64,000 nucleotides of DNA, taken from the NCBI GenBank assembly GCA_051657165.1, contig JBOFKD010000306.1, forward strand, positions 51,007-115,006, given 5' to 3'. Both the position numbers and the translations under genes were made by a program. Position 1 is the stretch's first letter. Every line of letters starts with the position of its first letter. Below, piece after piece: positions 8,912 through 17,921 of this stretch. The DNA comes from UBA7332 sp051657165. GTDB taxonomy: Bacteria; Bacteroidota; Bacteroidia; Bacteroidales; UBA7332. A model generated the notes under the pieces. It made no database searches and was not told the DNA's origin. It saw only the letters and a program-made list of their open reading frames with translations.

Positions 8912-10387
8912 ATGTCATTTGTTGCAGATAAAGTAGTTATGGACGGTCTTACTTTTGACGATGTCCTATTGATTCCTTCCTATTCAGAGGTCCTTCCTCG
9001 TAACGTTGATTTGTCAACAAACTTCACGCGTAACATTCGTATGAATATCCCTTTTGTGTCAGCTGCCATGGATACGGTAACTGAGGCTAAACTGGCTATT
9101 GCTATTGCCCGTGAAGGTGGTATTGGTGTAATTCACAAAAACATGTCGATTGAAGAGCAGGCGCGCCAGGTTAAAATGGTGAAACGTGCAGAGAACGGTA
9201 TGATCTATGATCCTGTTACAATATTAAGTACAGCTACAGTTCTGGATGCTCTTAAGATTATGGCCGAATACAAAATCGGTGGTATTCCGGTAGTTGATGA
9301 AAGCAAACAACTGGTAGGTATTGTAACAAATCGTGATCTTCGTTTTGAAAAGAATTTTTCAAAACAGGTAGCTGAAGTGATGACAGGCAAAGAAAAGCTG
9401 ATCACAACTACACAGACAACAAATCTGGAAGATGCTGCTGAGATTCTACAGCAACATAAAATTGAGAAGCTTCCGGTTGTTGATAAAGACGGTGCTTTGG
9501 TTGGTCTGGTTACTTATAAGGATATCACAAAAGCGAAAGATAAACCATTTGCATGTAAGGACGAGAAAGGTCGTCTTCGCGTAGCTGCCGGTGTTGGTGT
9601 TACAGCCGATACTATGGAGCGTGTGGATGCTTTGGTGGAAGCTGGTGTTGATGCAATTGTAATTGATACAGCTCACGGACATACAAGAGGTGTAGTGGAA
9701 GTATTGAAATCTGTAAAAGCAAAATATCCGGCACTTGAATGTGTAGTTGGTAACATTGCTACGGGTGAAGCTGCAAAAATGTTGGTTGATGCAGGTGCTG
9801 ATGCTGTTAAAGTAGGTATCGGTCCCGGTTCTATCTGTACAACACGTGTGGTTGCCGGAGTAGGTGTACCTCAGCTTTCAGCTATTTATGATGTAGCGAA
9901 AGCGATCAAAGGGTCAGGTGTACCATTGATTGCTGATGGTGGTCTGCGTTATTCAGGTGATGTAGTGAAAGCTCTTGCTGCCGGTGCATTTACGGTAATG
10001 GTTGGTGGTTTGCTGGCTGGTGTTGAAGAATCACCGGGTGAGACAATCATTTTCAACGGACGTAAATTCAAATCATACCGTGGTATGGGTTCTCTGGAAG
10101 CAATGGAAAAAGGATCAAGCGACCGCTATTTCCAGGCTGGAGAGGTAGATGTGAAAAAACTGGTTCCGGAAGGAATTGCAGCTCGTGTACCATTTAAAGG
10201 CTCTTTGTTCGAAGTGATCTATCAGTTGGTAGGTGGTCTTCGCGCCGGAATGGGATATTGCGGATCTGCTAATATCGGTCAACTTCATAATGCGAAGTTC
10301 ACACGTATAACAAATGCAGGTGTTCAGGAAAGTCACCCTCATGATGTAACAATCACCAGTGAAGCTCCTAACTACAGCCGTGGTTAA
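8912..10387 (+). CDS. guaB: IMP dehydrogenase
   Basis: Oxidises IMP to XMP with NAD+, the committed step to GMP. The 491-residue protein begins MSFVADKVVMDGLTFDDVLL; upstream in-frame codons are ignored because the -7 promoter element lies there. The (beta/alpha)8 barrel is interrupted by two CBS domains (about residues 95-215, e.g. VVDESKQLVGIVTNRDLRF and LPVVDKDGALVGLVTYKDI). The catalytic loop GIGPGSICTTR contains the active-site Cys, and the flap region carries GSSDRYFQ and the YRGMGS motif. Length is standard. It is monocistronic, between a divergent small gene and a double hairpin. Confidence 0.98.
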   Translation: MSFVADKVVMDGLTFDDVLLIPSYSEVLPRNVDLSTNFTRNIRMNIPFVSAAMDTVTEAKLAIAIAREGGIGVIHKNMSIEEQARQVKMVKRAENGMIYDPVTILSTATVLDALKIMAEYKIGGIPVVDESKQLVGIVTNRDLRFEKNFSKQVAEVMTGKEKLITTTQTTNLEDAAEILQQHKIEKLPVVDKDGALVGLVTYKDITKAKDKPFACKDEKGRLRVAAGVGVTADTMERVDALVEAGVDAIVIDTAHGHTRGVVEVLKSVKAKYPALECVVGNIATGEAAKMLVDAGADAVKVGIGPGSICTTRVVAGVGVPQLSAIYDVAKAIKGSGVPLIADGGLRYSGDVVKALAAGAFTVMVGGLLAGVEESPGETIIFNGRKFKSYRGMGSLEAMEKGSSDRYFQAGEVDVKKLVPEGIAARVPFKGSLFEVIYQLVGGLRAGMGYCGSANIGQLHNAKFTRITNAGVQESHPHDVTITSEAPNYSRG

Positions 10388-10412
10388 TTGAAATAATCAG
10401 AAATGATATATA

Positions 10413-10545
10413 AAGGGATAGAGTATAAGTACTTTATCCCTTTTTTGTTTAGAATATTCGTATTTAGTTTCCGGTAACTACATAAGAGTTATACGAATGG
10501 TATGTCTCAATAAAACAGGGCGGTATGCTTTATTACATACCGCCC
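10413..10545 (+). terminator. Two hairpins after guaB
   Basis: An AAAGGGATA...TATCCCTTTTTT stem at about 10413-10444 with a T-run is the likely guaB terminator. A second stem (GGGCGGTATG / CATACCGCCC, arms 10518-10527 and 10536-10545) lies farther downstream and may serve the convergent phosphoesterase operon. Apart from these, 10388-10663 holds nothing recognisable. Confidence 0.65.
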
Positions 10546-10663
10546 TTTATTTGTCTTTCATGATATTATGAGCAATATGAACTCATAACCAAAACACAGT
10601 AATTTCCACGTGTAATGCATAGAAATAAGTTACACTTTATTTATCAATCATCTTATTGTTTGC

Positions 10664-11602
10664 TTACTTCTTATAAGTATAGATGGTCTTTCCTTCTTCA
10701 TCTACCATAAAGAAGGATAAGGATTTGTCGTCCATCGAGACCAGCATGAATCCTTCTTTCGGACTGCAAAATACCGTTTCTTTGACCGGACTAACTTTGC
10801 GGGCTAATGATCCGGATGAGTTCACAAAGTAATCTACTTTACCTTTTTGTGCTTTCAGATGCTGAAAGTTATGAATATGACCACACAAGTAAGCTGAAAC
10901 ATTATTTTTAATAAACAGAGGTTCCAGTCTCTTTTGCAGATCTGTTCTTTCAGAGTTATCCTTTGGAGTTTGTGCATAAACAGGGTGGTGTCCCATAACA
11001 ATCCGCCACTTAGCATTCTGATTTGCCTGAAGAGTCGAATCGATCCAGTTAAGTTGTTTCTCCATATCCTCTTTCGAAGCATCCGGATATTTTTCGCTTT
11101 CCTTGCGGTATTTATCAATCAGCGGAGTAGTGTCGATAAAGACCAGAACGGCTGTTCCACCATCCTTAAGTGTTACTGTTTTTGAGAAATACTTTGCAGG
11201 AGACTCCCAGCGTCTGCTTATTTTTGAATAATCCAGTACAGCCTGTGTGTTCCCTCTGTATTCGTGATTTCCACAAATAGCATTCCATTCAATCATCAGC
11301 TCCGGATGCTTGTATATTGTCTCATAATTGCTTAACCAAAGAGGGTCAGATGTGCTCGCTACTCCGTCGAAATGATGTACATCACCAAGAGCAGCTATAA
11401 ACTCTGCATCTGCTTCTCCGGCATATTCGCCCAGGACTTCAGCAATAGGCTTTTGTTTATAATATCCGTTTCGTCCGAGATCATTAACAACAATAAAGTT
11501 ATAAGCATCTTCATTTAATGCCGGAACACTAATGCCTGATTGGGCGAAGACACAAGCCGAAAAAACGAGATAGCTTAATACAGAAAAGATTGTTTTACGC
11601 AT
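10664..11602 (-). CDS. Secreted calcineurin-like metallophosphoesterase
   Basis: Predicted phosphatase with a Sec signal peptide (MRKTIFSVLSYLVFSACVFA) and a two-metal metallophosphoesterase core. Visible ligand motifs are FIVVNDLGRNG (first Asp; the usual DxH is DLG here), AALGDVHHFDG (GDxHH), CGNHEYRG (GNHE), VMGHHPVYA (GHHP) and CGHIHNFQHL (GHxH). The length of 312 residues is usual for purple-acid-phosphatase-like members. It is the last gene of a three-gene operon, 14 bp after the beta-helix lipoprotein and downstream of a TonB receptor. The setting suggests phosphate release from an organophosphate captured at the cell surface, but the substrate is unknown. Confidence 0.85.
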   Translation of the reverse strand: MRKTIFSVLSYLVFSACVFAQSGISVPALNEDAYNFIVVNDLGRNGYYKQKPIAEVLGEYAGEADAEFIAALGDVHHFDGVASTSDPLWLSNYETIYKHPELMIEWNAICGNHEYRGNTQAVLDYSKISRRWESPAKYFSKTVTLKDGGTAVLVFIDTTPLIDKYRKESEKYPDASKEDMEKQLNWIDSTLQANQNAKWRIVMGHHPVYAQTPKDNSERTDLQKRLEPLFIKNNVSAYLCGHIHNFQHLKAQKGKVDYFVNSSGSLARKVSPVKETVFCSPKEGFMLVSMDDKSLSFFMVDEEGKTIYTYKK

Positions 11603-11616
11603 ATTGTGATATCTGA

Positions 11617-12930
11617 TTAGAATGCCCCGAACTGATTAGCGGCAGGCATTGATTTGTATGTATTAGTAGTGAAGTTTTTAAGACCTTCGAATGTTAAACC
11701 GTTTGAGGTAAAATGAGGTTTTACATTAACAGTAGCGCCTGATTTTGCAGGTGAATTACTTTTCAGAGAGAAGTCCCAGTTGTTTTTAAACTCCTGTGGC
11801 GTATTTCCGTCATTGCCCGAAACGTTGATGTCGATGTTTTCCTGTTGAGTAAAGTTAGCAAACAACGGATCTTTATCACCTGCGGAACTACTCATAATAT
11901 CGTTTGCTCCATTAATAATCCCTTGTTTATTGTCAACCTGCATCTGGTTAACTCCTGTGTCAGTAGAAGCAAAATAGAAGTTTGGAGTAATGATCGAATT
12001 AGGATCTTCCATTTCCTCTGTGCTATGTTTCAATCCCCAGCGGCAATCTACCATCAGATTATTGTATAGTTCGACAAGGATATTTTTTTCAAGCCAGATA
12101 GATCCGCCCTTTACCTTCGGGCGTCTCCATCCGCAGTTAACTACCGTATTGTTGTAGCAAATAAGATGTGATTGCAGATTCATAAAACCCCCATTCGAAA
12201 ATTTGAATGCATTTGTATTGGCATCATAAATAAGGTTATGGGAAATATCTGCCAGACAATCCGATTTGTAGTTAATAGCTTCGCCACCATCAAACCCGTT
12301 CACGATAAAACGATTGTTGCTAACGATAGATTTTCCGGCCGTAATATAAATATGATCTTCGGCATTATTACGGAATGTTGAATTTGTAATCACAAATTGT
12401 CCATCCGGATTACAGAAATGGAATGCAGGCACGCCTTCTCCGGTTTCTGTTTTAAATAGTTTATGCTGGAATGATAAAGAGCTTTCAGTTGTTTGAGCTC
12501 CTCCAAATTCAATAGTAGTGTGTTGTAATACTACCTCTTTAGAATCAAATCCGCAGATAATACCACCCCAATTGCGCGAGAAGCGATCGTTTTTCGAACT
12601 TTCTTCAACCGTAAATACAACTGGCTTTTCAGCTGTACCCATGCTGTAAAGATTCCCAAGAACCACAATTTCTGGTTTAACGTTACTGTTTGAAGCAATG
12701 ATCGTAGCCCCCTCTTCTATATAAAGGGATTTACCTTTCTCTACCAGAAAATGATCTTTTAAAAGAATGGTAGTGTCTTTTTTCCAGATAATAGATCCTG
12801 CCGGATATTTGTCAGAAGTTTCCTGATCTTTTGTCTCCTCTTCCGGAATTAGATCCAGACTGTCGTTGCTGCAAGAGAACAGAGATAATCCGATTAAAGC
12901 AAATAAACAGTTGCGTTTCAAACTTTTCAT
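11617..12930 (-). CDS. Lipoprotein with right-handed parallel beta-helix
   Basis: A 437-residue exported lipoprotein (lipobox LIGLSLFSC, mature Cys at about residue 20, followed by an acidic linker EEETKDQETSD that favours surface exposure in Bacteroidetes). From about residue 50 on it is rich in repeated short beta-strands with Asn and Gly at turns (ITNSTFRNNAEDHIYIT, SIVSNNRFIVNGFDGG, DISHNLIYDANTNAFKFSNGG), the pattern of pectate-lyase-like beta helices. No catalytic motif is recognisable. It sits between a TonB receptor (41 bp upstream) and a phosphoesterase (14 bp downstream), so it is likely the surface substrate-binding or processing partner of that receptor. Confidence 0.75.
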   Translation of the reverse strand: MKSLKRNCLFALIGLSLFSCSNDSLDLIPEEETKDQETSDKYPAGSIIWKKDTTILLKDHFLVEKGKSLYIEEGATIIASNSNVKPEIVVLGNLYSMGTAEKPVVFTVEESSKNDRFSRNWGGIICGFDSKEVVLQHTTIEFGGAQTTESSLSFQHKLFKTETGEGVPAFHFCNPDGQFVITNSTFRNNAEDHIYITAGKSIVSNNRFIVNGFDGGEAINYKSDCLADISHNLIYDANTNAFKFSNGGFMNLQSHLICYNNTVVNCGWRRPKVKGGSIWLEKNILVELYNNLMVDCRWGLKHSTEEMEDPNSIITPNFYFASTDTGVNQMQVDNKQGIINGANDIMSSSAGDKDPLFANFTQQENIDINVSGNDGNTPQEFKNNWDFSLKSNSPAKSGATVNVKPHFTSNGLTFEGLKNFTTNTYKSMPAANQFGAF

Positions 12931-12971
12931 AGTTTATGTTTTTGAATTAAGTAAGTTTTGACTTTGAAAAT

Positions 12972-15710
12972 TTAGAGCGAATATCGTATTCCAGCCAGCA
13001 GGCTCGATCCGGTTTTGTCTTCGCGGATGATTGTGCGTCCGCTTCTCAAATCTTGTTTCTCGAATTTTGCATTGTATTCGTTCGTTGTTTTGATATAGCG
13101 CGTAACGGGAGTATTCAACAGATTGGATGCTTTCACGAAAACAGATATATGTCTGCCAATCTTCTTATCTACAGATGCGTCCAGTGTCAGGGTATTGCCC
13201 TGCCAGTAGTCCGAATCCAGATAGTGAGAAGCGATCACAATTTTCTCTCCTGTATATCCCAGCGACAACTGAGCATCCAGTTTGTGTTTATTATTTCTGT
13301 ATAGAAATGATACATTTGCTATGTGAGGTGTCTGACCTACCAGCGGCCTGGTCTGATCTATACTCTTCTTTACTAATTTGCCGTCAGCATCTTTTCCGAA
13401 CAATGTTTTTGGTGTTGTAATCTGAGATTTTGTGAAAGTATAATTTGCTTTTACACCGAAATCACCCATAAATTTGATGAAGTCTATTTCAAATCCATAG
13501 TTAGTAGCAGTACCCAGATTCACAGGACCATATCCGAACTGACGATTATTAACCGTATGATATGCGTACTCAATAGGGTTCTTTATATTCTTATAGAAGA
13601 ATCCGGCCATGATTTGTTCAGATGCTTTCGGAAACAATTCCCATCTCAAATCTATATTATGGATGATGGCTCTCTTCAGATCTTTATTCCCAAATTCCAT
13701 ATAATCTTCATTGATGATAGAGAAGGGTACTATTTCAAAGAATCCCGGACGGTTAAGTGACTTAAAGTAAGACGCACGCATATTCATATTCTTTGTCAGG
13801 CTAACTTTGAGATTAGCCGAAGGAAGAATATCCAGATAGTTTTGATTCCCATCAGGAGAGTCTCCCGCAGCAGGAAAATACATAAAGTAGTTTTGCTGCG
13901 TATATTCAGCTCTTACTCCGAGAATCAGATTAAAGATTCCTTTATTCATCGTTCCCATTAAGTATCCTGCGCTGATATCTTCGCCTGCATCATAATTCAG
14001 AGGTCCCACACTTCCGTAAGGTGTTGATACCTTCCATTGGATTTCATCGAGCTGACTGAAATCTTTCCCAAATTCCGGACGAGAATTTCCCTGAGGTGTA
14101 AGCTGGTACGATACAAAGAAGTTATCTCTGGTTTTATGCCGGTACATACCTCCGGCCTGTGCCGAAAGATCGAACCACTCATTGTTTAAGTTGTAGTTAA
14201 GATTCAGGTAAGCTGCAAGGTCCTGATCCGAGTTATGTTCCCATCTTTTTTCGGAGTTACTGGCTGTAATTTTATCTTCGTAGTTTACGCGATAATTTTC
14301 CAGATTGACATAGGTGTTGTCCGGTCTTTCATTTTTTGCTTTCGAATAGACCAGAGACCAGTCAGCCGTGAAATTATCCGTCAGCTTATTGTCTCCCTGT
14401 AGCGTCGAAACAAAGATGCTTTGTTTTCCAAAGCGGGTTCTGATTTCAATATTATCCAGACTGTTTCCTGCCTCAGGATGATAATTCAATGACAGGTTTG
14501 TGTCTGTAGAATTTCTTACCTGCTGAGTTTCGTTTCCAATATAGGCGTTGTACCATCTGATATGATGGTAAGGAGAAAATTTGTAATCCAGCTTCAGGTG
14601 AGCACCATACTGCATAAACCGTTCCGAATAATCCCTCTTTTTCATCGAAGAAAGACGAACCGTACTTTCAGTCTGATTCATATTGTCCGTAAAGAAAAGA
14701 CTGTTATTTCCTTTATACTGATTCTGAAAACTTCCGGCAAATATTATTCCGAGCTTCTGATCCAGATAGCGGTTTCCTACAGCAATTCCTCCCACCAGAT
14801 TAGGCATGGGTTGAATAACACGGTTTTTTGATCCGTTTTGCGAGAGATCATTGATATTAGCCTGGTATTTTTCACCGTTCGCTTCTCTGGGTGAGATATG
14901 CCGGATGTCTTTTTTATTGAATGAAGAGAATTTCTGATCAAAATACATTGCATCGTATCCGGTTGAGAAATTCATTTGAAGCAGCAGATCATCGGGCGAA
15001 TCTTTCATGACCATATTTACGGCTCCGCCCGTAGCATCACTCTCCATATCGGCTGTCAGAGACTTGTTTACTTCCAGTCGGTCCAGTAGTTCACTCGGAA
15101 ATATATCAAGAGGTACATACCGGTTCTTATTGTCCGGACTAGGTATCTTCACATTGTTTATTAAAGTATAGTTATAGCGCTTGTCCATCCCTCTGAGAAT
15201 AGCATATTGTCCTTGTCCGGAACTGCTTTTTTCGAGAGATACACCCGACATCCGTTGCAGTACATTTGCAACATTGATATCCGGAGACAACTCCATACTC
15301 TTAGCACTCATAATATTCACTACTTTATGCGATTCTCTTTCGAGAAAACGAGCTCCGTTGTCGGTGTTTTTTTTCATTTTCCCGGTTACAGTCACAGATT
15401 CTATCTGTTGTGTCGAGGCTGTGAGTCTGATAATAATATCCTTTTTTCCGTTTTTGCGTAAATCTATCTCTTGTGCATCGTAGCCGATATAGCTGAACAC
15501 TAAAACCGGAGAACCGCTTTTGGGAAGTGTGATCTCGAAACTACCATCTGTGCCGGTGGTTGTTCCGATATTTCTATTGTCTTTCTGATAAACGGATACA
15601 CCTGTCAGAGGATCGTTGTATTCCTTATCCAGCACTTTACCGCGTATACTTTGTGCCTGCATAGCTAAACATGCATAAATAGCCGCAAGAAGAATTATGA
15701 GTCTGTTCAT
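12972..15710 (-). CDS. TonB-dependent outer-membrane receptor
   Basis: A 912-residue outer-membrane barrel with signal peptide (MNRLIILLAAIYACLAMQA), an N-terminal carboxypeptidase-regulatory-like domain (about 22-105, SIRGKVLDKEYNDPLTGVSV), a plug domain (about 120-240, NVLQRMSGVSLEK, ILRGMDKRYNYTLINNVKI) and a 22-strand barrel ending in aromatic/Leu SLLAGIRYSL. It is not a SusC type: it is shorter and lacks a SusD partner. It more closely resembles receptors of the TIGR01782 style. It heads an operon with a beta-helix lipoprotein and a phosphoesterase, pointing to uptake of a phosphorylated or phosphate-releasing ligand, an inference from context only. Confidence 0.9.
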   Translation of the reverse strand: MNRLIILLAAIYACLAMQAQSIRGKVLDKEYNDPLTGVSVYQKDNRNIGTTTGTDGSFEITLPKSGSPVLVFSYIGYDAQEIDLRKNGKKDIIIRLTASTQQIESVTVTGKMKKNTDNGARFLERESHKVVNIMSAKSMELSPDINVANVLQRMSGVSLEKSSSGQGQYAILRGMDKRYNYTLINNVKIPSPDNKNRYVPLDIFPSELLDRLEVNKSLTADMESDATGGAVNMVMKDSPDDLLLQMNFSTGYDAMYFDQKFSSFNKKDIRHISPREANGEKYQANINDLSQNGSKNRVIQPMPNLVGGIAVGNRYLDQKLGIIFAGSFQNQYKGNNSLFFTDNMNQTESTVRLSSMKKRDYSERFMQYGAHLKLDYKFSPYHHIRWYNAYIGNETQQVRNSTDTNLSLNYHPEAGNSLDNIEIRTRFGKQSIFVSTLQGDNKLTDNFTADWSLVYSKAKNERPDNTYVNLENYRVNYEDKITASNSEKRWEHNSDQDLAAYLNLNYNLNNEWFDLSAQAGGMYRHKTRDNFFVSYQLTPQGNSRPEFGKDFSQLDEIQWKVSTPYGSVGPLNYDAGEDISAGYLMGTMNKGIFNLILGVRAEYTQQNYFMYFPAAGDSPDGNQNYLDILPSANLKVSLTKNMNMRASYFKSLNRPGFFEIVPFSIINEDYMEFGNKDLKRAIIHNIDLRWELFPKASEQIMAGFFYKNIKNPIEYAYHTVNNRQFGYGPVNLGTATNYGFEIDFIKFMGDFGVKANYTFTKSQITTPKTLFGKDADGKLVKKSIDQTRPLVGQTPHIANVSFLYRNNKHKLDAQLSLGYTGEKIVIASHYLDSDYWQGNTLTLDASVDKKIGRHISVFVKASNLLNTPVTRYIKTTNEYNAKFEKQDLRSGRTIIREDKTGSSLLAGIRYSL

Positions 15711-15860
15711 TTTTGGTTTGCCTTACTGTGTTATTTTCACACTGCAAATGTATGGGCTTATTATTTCATTTATCATTCAATGGTATTACGTAGTATTTAG
15801 GAAAATATTACAAAACAGAGTCTTTTTGCTAATGTTAGATTAAAATACAAAAACAAAAAA

Positions 15861-15894
15861 GGCTGTTCAAAAAGCAAATGCTTTAAGAACAGCC
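15861..15894 (-). terminator. Terminator of the PurF-like gene
   Basis: Stem GGCTGTTC / GAACAGCC with an inner AAAGC / GCTTT stem. Read on the minus strand it is followed by CCTTTTTTGTTTTTG. It lies 28 bp after the stop codon of the amidotransferase gene. The rest of 15711-15921 holds only the TonB operon's upstream region. Confidence 0.85.
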
Positions 15895-15921
15895 TCCAAG
15901 TTTAATAAAAAATAGATTTGA

Positions 15922-17811
15922 TTACTCGACAAATCTTTTGTCGGTACCTTCTATATAGTTGATGAATGCAAAATTCACCAGGCGATTTCCTCCCGGAGTC
16001 GGATAGTCACCCGAGAAATACCAGTCTCCGATATGTTCAGGACAAGATTTATGCAGATCTTCAATAGTCTGATAAACGATTTGTACTTCGGCCTTCACAT
16101 CAGGAGCAGTTACCATTTGTGCTATTTTAGCCGAAATCTCTTCCTGTGTAAAAGGAGCATAAATTCCTTTTACGTAGTTTACGATATCCTCTTTCGGTTG
16201 ATCAGCCTGTGCTTTACATTTCTCGTAAACTTCGCGTATAACATGTTCCATGCCGCGCTCTTTCAATAAATCCATGGCAGCATTGAATGCTATGAATTCG
16301 CCCATACGTGACATATCTATTCCGTAACAATCCGGATAACGGATCTGAGGGGAAGAAGATACAACAACGATTTTCTTAGGAGATAAACGGTCTAGCATAC
16401 GGATAATACTTTGCTTGAGTGTAGTTCCGCGGACAATACTGTCGTCAATCACAACAATATTATCTTTATTCGCAACAACAGAGCCGTAAGTAATATCGTA
16501 AACGTGTGTAGCCAGATCATTCCGTGTATCGCCTTCGGCAATGAACGTACGCAGCTTAATATCTTTAATCGCAATTTTCTCAAATCTTACCTTCTGAGAA
16601 AGGATGCTTTGTAAATTTTCTTCATTCAAAGAGCCGTTGCAAGCCTTGATTCTCTTAATCTTATCCTGATTGAGATGATTTTCCAGTCCGTCTACCATCC
16701 CGTAGTAAGCTACTTCGGCCGTGTTCGGGATATAAGAGAATACTGTATTTTCCAGATCCTGATCTACAGCCTCCAGAATGGCAGGTACAAGTTGCGTACC
16801 CAACATCTTTCTTTCGCGGTAAATATCAAAATCACTGCCGCGCGAGAAATAGATACGTTCGAATGAACAAGCTTTCTTTTCTTTTGGTGCAATGATTTGC
16901 TGAATCGAGAATTCTCCGCCACGACTTACAATGATACCTTGTCCGGGCAATAACTCTTTAACCTCTTCTGTTTTCAGATTAAAAGCTGTCTGGATAACAG
17001 GTCTTTCGGAGGCGATAACCACAACTTCGTCGTCGGCATAATAGAATGCCGGACGAATACCCCATGGATCACGCAATGTAAACATATCTCCACTTCCGAT
17101 TAAACCGCAAATCACGAATCCGCCATCCCACATTTTACCGGCTTCGGTAAGAATGGTATCAATCTTCAGATTAGATTCGATCTGTTCGTTTAACTCCTGT
17201 CCGGAATAACCAAATCCGCTGTATTTCTGGTAAAGGCGTTCTACTTCTTCATCCAGTAAAAATCCCAGCTGTTCAAGAAGAATGAAAGTATCGGCATTAT
17301 GGCGTGGATGCTGTCCTTTGCGAACCAGAAAATTGAAAACTTCATCTACATTCGTAAGATTGAAGTTCCCTGCTAAACAAACGTTGCGGCTTTTCCAGTT
17401 GTTGCGGCGAAGGAAAGGATGTACGTAAGAGATACCTGAGCGTCCCGTGGTACTGTAGCGCAGGTGTCCGAGATATGTCTGTCCGATAAAAGGGTAAGCA
17501 GAATAGTTACTCTTTTCTTCCGGATTTTCAGTTTTAAAAGAAGTAATGCTGTTTTGTATGGATGAGAATACATCCTTAATGGCACCCGAACCCATTGCTC
17601 TTTCGCGGAAGATATACTCTTCTCCAGGTTTCGCTTCGAGTTTCACACAACCGACTCCGGCACCTTCCTGTCCGCGGTTATGCTGTTTCTCCATTAATAA
17701 ATATAGCTTATCCAAACCATAGGTGTAGCTACCATATTTTTCAACATAATACGACAATGGTTTCAACAGACGTACCATTGCTATTCCACACTCATGTTTT
17801 ATTTGTTCCAT
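15922..17811 (-). CDS. Long PurF-like amidophosphoribosyltransferase
   Basis: Class II glutamine amidotransferase fused to a type I phosphoribosyltransferase domain, the architecture of PurF, which converts PRPP and glutamine to phosphoribosylamine. The Ntn nucleophile Cys8 (IKHECGIAMV) would be exposed by removal of a seven-residue propeptide, as in Bacillus-type PurF. Other motifs are NRGQEGAG, LGHLRYSTTGRSG and the PRPP loop VVIDDSIVRGTT (about 425). At 629 residues it is about 130-150 longer than the usual PurF, with insertions in both halves, and lacks visible four-Cys iron-sulfur ligands. Bacteroidetes often carry this long form next to a standard PurF, so its exact role may differ. It is monocistronic, 110 bp downstream of glnN's terminator region. 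Confidence 0.85.
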   Translation of the reverse strand: MEQIKHECGIAMVRLLKPLSYYVEKYGSYTYGLDKLYLLMEKQHNRGQEGAGVGCVKLEAKPGEEYIFRERAMGSGAIKDVFSSIQNSITSFKTENPEEKSNYSAYPFIGQTYLGHLRYSTTGRSGISYVHPFLRRNNWKSRNVCLAGNFNLTNVDEVFNFLVRKGQHPRHNADTFILLEQLGFLLDEEVERLYQKYSGFGYSGQELNEQIESNLKIDTILTEAGKMWDGGFVICGLIGSGDMFTLRDPWGIRPAFYYADDEVVVIASERPVIQTAFNLKTEEVKELLPGQGIIVSRGGEFSIQQIIAPKEKKACSFERIYFSRGSDFDIYRERKMLGTQLVPAILEAVDQDLENTVFSYIPNTAEVAYYGMVDGLENHLNQDKIKRIKACNGSLNEENLQSILSQKVRFEKIAIKDIKLRTFIAEGDTRNDLATHVYDITYGSVVANKDNIVVIDDSIVRGTTLKQSIIRMLDRLSPKKIVVVSSSPQIRYPDCYGIDMSRMGEFIAFNAAMDLLKERGMEHVIREVYEKCKAQADQPKEDIVNYVKGIYAPFTQEEISAKIAQMVTAPDVKAEVQIVYQTIEDLHKSCPEHIGDWYFSGDYPTPGGNRLVNFAFINYIEGTDKRFVE

Positions 17812-17872
17812 TATATCTAGTTAGGTTTATGAACAGTGGCATTATTGCATACAAAGATAAAGAAAAATAAAG

Positions 17873-17906
17873 AACCGATCTATTGAAATATCAACAGACC
17901 GGCTCC
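17873..17906 (-). terminator. Terminator of glnN
   Basis: Imperfect inverted repeat GAACCGATCTATTGAA / TCAACAGACCGGCTC with G-U pairs and an A/T-rich tail (TTCTTTATTTTT on the minus strand), 16 bp after the glnN stop codon. Confidence 0.65.
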
Positions 17907-17921
17907 AAATATTGCCTTATA

